Shown piece by piece: positions 61,880-64,000 of a stretch of 64,000 nt of DNA (its first letter is position 1; each line of letters opens with the position of its first letter). The stretch comes from Segatella copri. GTDB taxonomy: Bacteria > Bacteroidota > Bacteroidia > Bacteroidales > Bacteroidaceae. Under the pieces are notes generated by a model, which made no database searches, was not told where the DNA came from, and saw only the letters and a program-made list of their open reading frames with translations. The stretch is from NCBI RefSeq assembly GCF_002224675.1, contig NZ_NMPZ01000007.1, positions 1-64,000 on the forward strand. The letters are read 5' to 3'. A program made the translations under genes and the position numbers.

Positions 61880-63097
61880 TCAACTCTTCTGGGTATTCGG
61901 CAAGAATCCTGCTATGATGCCGAGCAATGGCAGGAAGGCACTCACCTGGAAGATAAACTCAATACTGGTCTTGTCGGCTAACCAGCCGAAGAACGCTGAG
62001 CCAAGTCCTCCCAGTCCGAACATCAGGCCGAAGAAAATGCCTGCTATCAATCCCACTTTATCTGGCATCAGGTCGGTGGCATATACCACGATGGAAGAGA
62101 ATGCCGAGGCGATGATTAAGCCAGAAAGGAAGGTACAGATGATGGTCCATGTGAAGTTCACAAAAGGCATGGCGATGGCAAAGGGTGCTGCTCCCAGAAT
62201 GGAGAACCAGATGACATACTTTCTGCCAAACTTGTCACCCAGCATTCCTCCTGCCACCGTACCTATGGCAAAGGCGGCAAGGAATACGAAGAGGCACAGC
62301 TGCGAGGTCTGTACAGATACGCCGAACTTATCCATCAGGAAGAAGGTGAAGTAACTCGTAATGCATGCCGTATAGAAATATTTGGAGAACACGAGCATGA
62401 TGAGGATGAACAGAGCCCAATACTTCACCCTTTTAGAGATATGGGTATTAAGAAGGGGCTGTTTCTGAGGATGGTTCACCACGTAAGCCAGTCGTGCCTT
62501 ATACCAGACTCCCAATCTTACCATGATGATGGCGGCAAGCAGGGCTGCAAGGGCAAACCAGGAGATGGCATGCTGGCCGAAAGGCAGGATGATGATGGCG
62601 GCAAGCAAAGGTCCTATTGCAGATCCTCCATTGCCACCCACCTGGAAGATGGATTGTGCCAGACTCTTCTTGCCTCCCGATGCCATCTGGGCCACTCTCG
62701 ATGCTGTGGGATGAAACACGGACGAACCCAGGCCGACAACGCTCACTGCCAGGAGAATCAGGAAATAATTCTCGGCGAAAGCCAGCAGGAGCAGGCCCAC
62801 CAATGTGAAGCACATGCCGATGGAGAGGGCATAGGGACGGGGATGCTTATCGGCATAAAGTCCTGTGAAAGGTTGCAGGATGGAAGATGTCATCTGGAAG
62901 ACCAGTGTGATGATACCAATCTGTGCAAACGAGAAGTCGAACTTATCCTTCACAATCGGATAGATGGAAGGGATAATCGACTGAATCATATCGTTCAGGA
63001 AATGAGAAATGCTACAGATGATGAGCATGGAATACACCGTACCCTCTACCATCGTAGGATTTCCCTTGATTTTACTGCCTATTGACTTGATGTTCAT
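61880..63097 (-). CDS. MFS transporter, fosmidomycin-resistance (Fsr)-like
   Basis: This 405-residue inner-membrane protein has 12 predicted membrane segments. Fsr-type stretches are ICSISHFLNDMIQSIIPSIY, LQPFTGLYADKHPRPYALSI and GLGSSVFHPTASRVAQMASGG. It is a single gene, divergent from an AraC regulator with ~300 bp between. A -7 box TACCTTTG lies at 63206-63213 (complement). A drug-export role is inferred from the family. Confidence 0.91.
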   Translation of the reverse strand: MNIKSIGSKIKGNPTMVEGTVYSMLIICSISHFLNDMIQSIIPSIYPIVKDKFDFSFAQIGIITLVFQMTSSILQPFTGLYADKHPRPYALSIGMCFTLVGLLLLAFAENYFLILLAVSVVGLGSSVFHPTASRVAQMASGGKKSLAQSIFQVGGNGGSAIGPLLAAIIILPFGQHAISWFALAALLAAIIMVRLGVWYKARLAYVVNHPQKQPLLNTHISKRVKYWALFILIMLVFSKYFYTACITSYFTFFLMDKFGVSVQTSQLCLFVFLAAFAIGTVAGGMLGDKFGRKYVIWFSILGAAPFAIAMPFVNFTWTIICTFLSGLIIASAFSSIVVYATDLMPDKVGLIAGIFFGLMFGLGGLGSAFFGWLADKTSIEFIFQVSAFLPLLGIIAGFLPNTQKS

Positions 63098-63205
63098 TTC
63101 TTTTGTTTTTTGTCTTTTTTATTTTCTTATTTGAAAATCAACATTTTATGTTGTTTTTATTCAGTCAGATACGATTGAGTAGTGCATTATATTGTACATT
63201 TCCTG

Positions 63206-63213
63206 CAAAGGTA
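63206..63213 (-). promoter_or_regulatory. -7 box for the Fsr-like transporter
   Basis: TACCTTTG on the minus strand. Its ~100-base leader is longer than at most other genes in the window. Confidence 0.55.
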
Positions 63214-63395
63214 ATAAATATTTCTAGATTACGCAAGAAAAGGTGCAATATAATGTTCTTTTTTTTAAAAATTATAAGTTCATGGTCTTTGATCCGGAAG
63301 CGCTGGGAATCTGCTAAAATATCATAAATAATCGGGATTGTTATCAGATGGAATTGATATTTTTGTTATCTTCGCAGTTCAAGCAATTTGAAAAA

Positions 63396-64000
63396 ATGGA
63401 GATAACAGACAATATAATCATATATGAGGCTTATGATTTTCCTCATTTTCTGATGCAGCCTTTCTATTCTGATTATGTCGGAATAGTAGTTTGTCATCAA
63501 GGGATGTTCCGTTTCTGTGTAGATGGAACATCCTTTGTTGCGTCTATGGGAGAGACCGTTTTTCTCTCTCCCGGAATCCTGTTTCATGTGCAGGAAGTCT
63601 CTGCAGACTTCCGATACACGTTGCTTTTTTATCGTGTGGAACAGATTCTCCACATGCTGGGAAATACCGTAGTCAGCATGCGGCTTTATTCTACGCTCTA
63701 TCCCCAGTCGTGCACGGTGGCTCATACGGGATATGAGGAGATGCTGACCTCTTATGCCCGGATGCTTTTGGATTTAGAGCAGAAGGAGAAGCATGACACT
63801 TACAGTTTGCATGAGCAGAAGTTGCTTCTGATGGCGGTAACCTATCGTCTTTGCAGCATTTTTTCTGCTTCGTTCCAAAAGGAAGGTAAGGAGATGCGAC
63901 GTAAGATAGAGACTTTCGAGATGTTGGTGAAGCTGATAGAGGAGAACTTCATGCGTGAGCGTACGGTAGCTTTCTATGCCGACCAGCTTTGTCTCACTCC
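63396..64000 (+). CDS. AraC-family transcriptional regulator (partial, cut by window end)
   Basis: Translation from ATG 63396 gives MEITDNIIIYEAYDFPHFLM and stays open to the window edge (~201 residues). The first ~150 residues look like an AraC-type cupin sensor domain (GMFRFCVDGTSFVASMGETV; FLSPGILFHV). The last visible part (KLIEENFMRERTVAFYADQL) is the start of the AraC DNA-binding domain; the rest lies outside. A possible -7 box TATTTTTG is at 63358-63365. It is divergent from the Fsr-like transporter gene, which it may control. Confidence 0.85.
   Translation, partial: MEITDNIIIYEAYDFPHFLMQPFYSDYVGIVVCHQGMFRFCVDGTSFVASMGETVFLSPGILFHVQEVSADFRYTLLFYRVEQILHMLGNTVVSMRLYSTLYPQSCTVAHTGYEEMLTSYARMLLDLEQKEKHDTYSLHEQKLLLMAVTYRLCSIFSASFQKEGKEMRRKIETFEMLVKLIEENFMRERTVAFYADQLCLT

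Overview
The window looks like a chromosomal segment of a gut Bacteroidales bacterium, most like Prevotella/Segatella (copri group). The signs are a SusC/SusD pair, a UpxY/NusG-like antiterminator heading a glycan operon, a smalltalk protein next to an HU-like protein and an amidase, a DUF4248 protein, GH110 and GH95 enzymes, and many matches to the Bacteroidetes -7 promoter box TAnnTTTG upstream of genes. Shine-Dalgarno sites are nearly absent. I see no rRNA, tRNA, CRISPR array or complete insertion sequence.

Layout. 1-4.4 kb (minus): queF and a YhhQ-type queuosine-precursor transporter, an Hsp20 chaperone, and a PiT phosphate transporter with a PhoU-like tail. 4.4-7.0 kb: a gap with gene remnants, an XRE regulator and an AlbA_2 (Schlafen-type) protein with a wHTH and a 21-bp coding repeat. 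7.1-18.2 kb (minus): an AT-rich, tightly overlapping glycan operon started by a UpxY-like gene. It has a nucleotide-sugar dehydrogenase (frameshifted at an A9 run), three different radical SAM enzymes, a methyltransferase, a GT4-polysaccharide deacetylase fusion, two MurG-like glycosyltransferases, a metallophosphoesterase and a TviC/WbpP-like epimerase. No flippase, polymerase or initiating sugar-phosphate transferase is visible. 18.6-22.1 kb: a lipoprotein, the first of two near-identical AAA-ATPase/PD-(D/E)XK genes, and a HAD phosphatase. 22.5-29.8 kb (plus): a small polysaccharide utilization locus, susC-susD-lipoprotein-GH110 alpha-1,3-galactosidase.

30-34.2 kb: amidase, smalltalk and HU genes diverge from a Rep_3-like initiator gene. 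Between them lie about eight 22-bp repeats, two further repeat families, an AT-rich tract and a highly folded leader, so the region resembles an iteron-type replication origin. 34.2-42.7 kb is rich in repeats: a truncated copy of a gene whose intact version is at 41-42.3 kb, two copies of a ~195-bp inverted-repeat element, an Rpn-type nuclease gene, a metallopeptidase/propeller lipoprotein pair, the second AAA-ATPase/PD-(D/E)XK gene and a 66-bp tandem palindromic array.

42.9-64 kb is mostly housekeeping: a biotin-carboxyltransferase protein whose biotinyl-like domain has no visible biotinylation lysine, an HD phosphohydrolase, LptD, a GH95 fucosidase, a PIF1-like helicase with a TPR tail, PBP1A, an L-fucose isomerase-like enzyme, a GNAT acetyltransferase, a TolC-HlyD-MFS tripartite efflux operon, a fosmidomycin-resistance-type MFS transporter, and an AraC regulator cut by the right edge.
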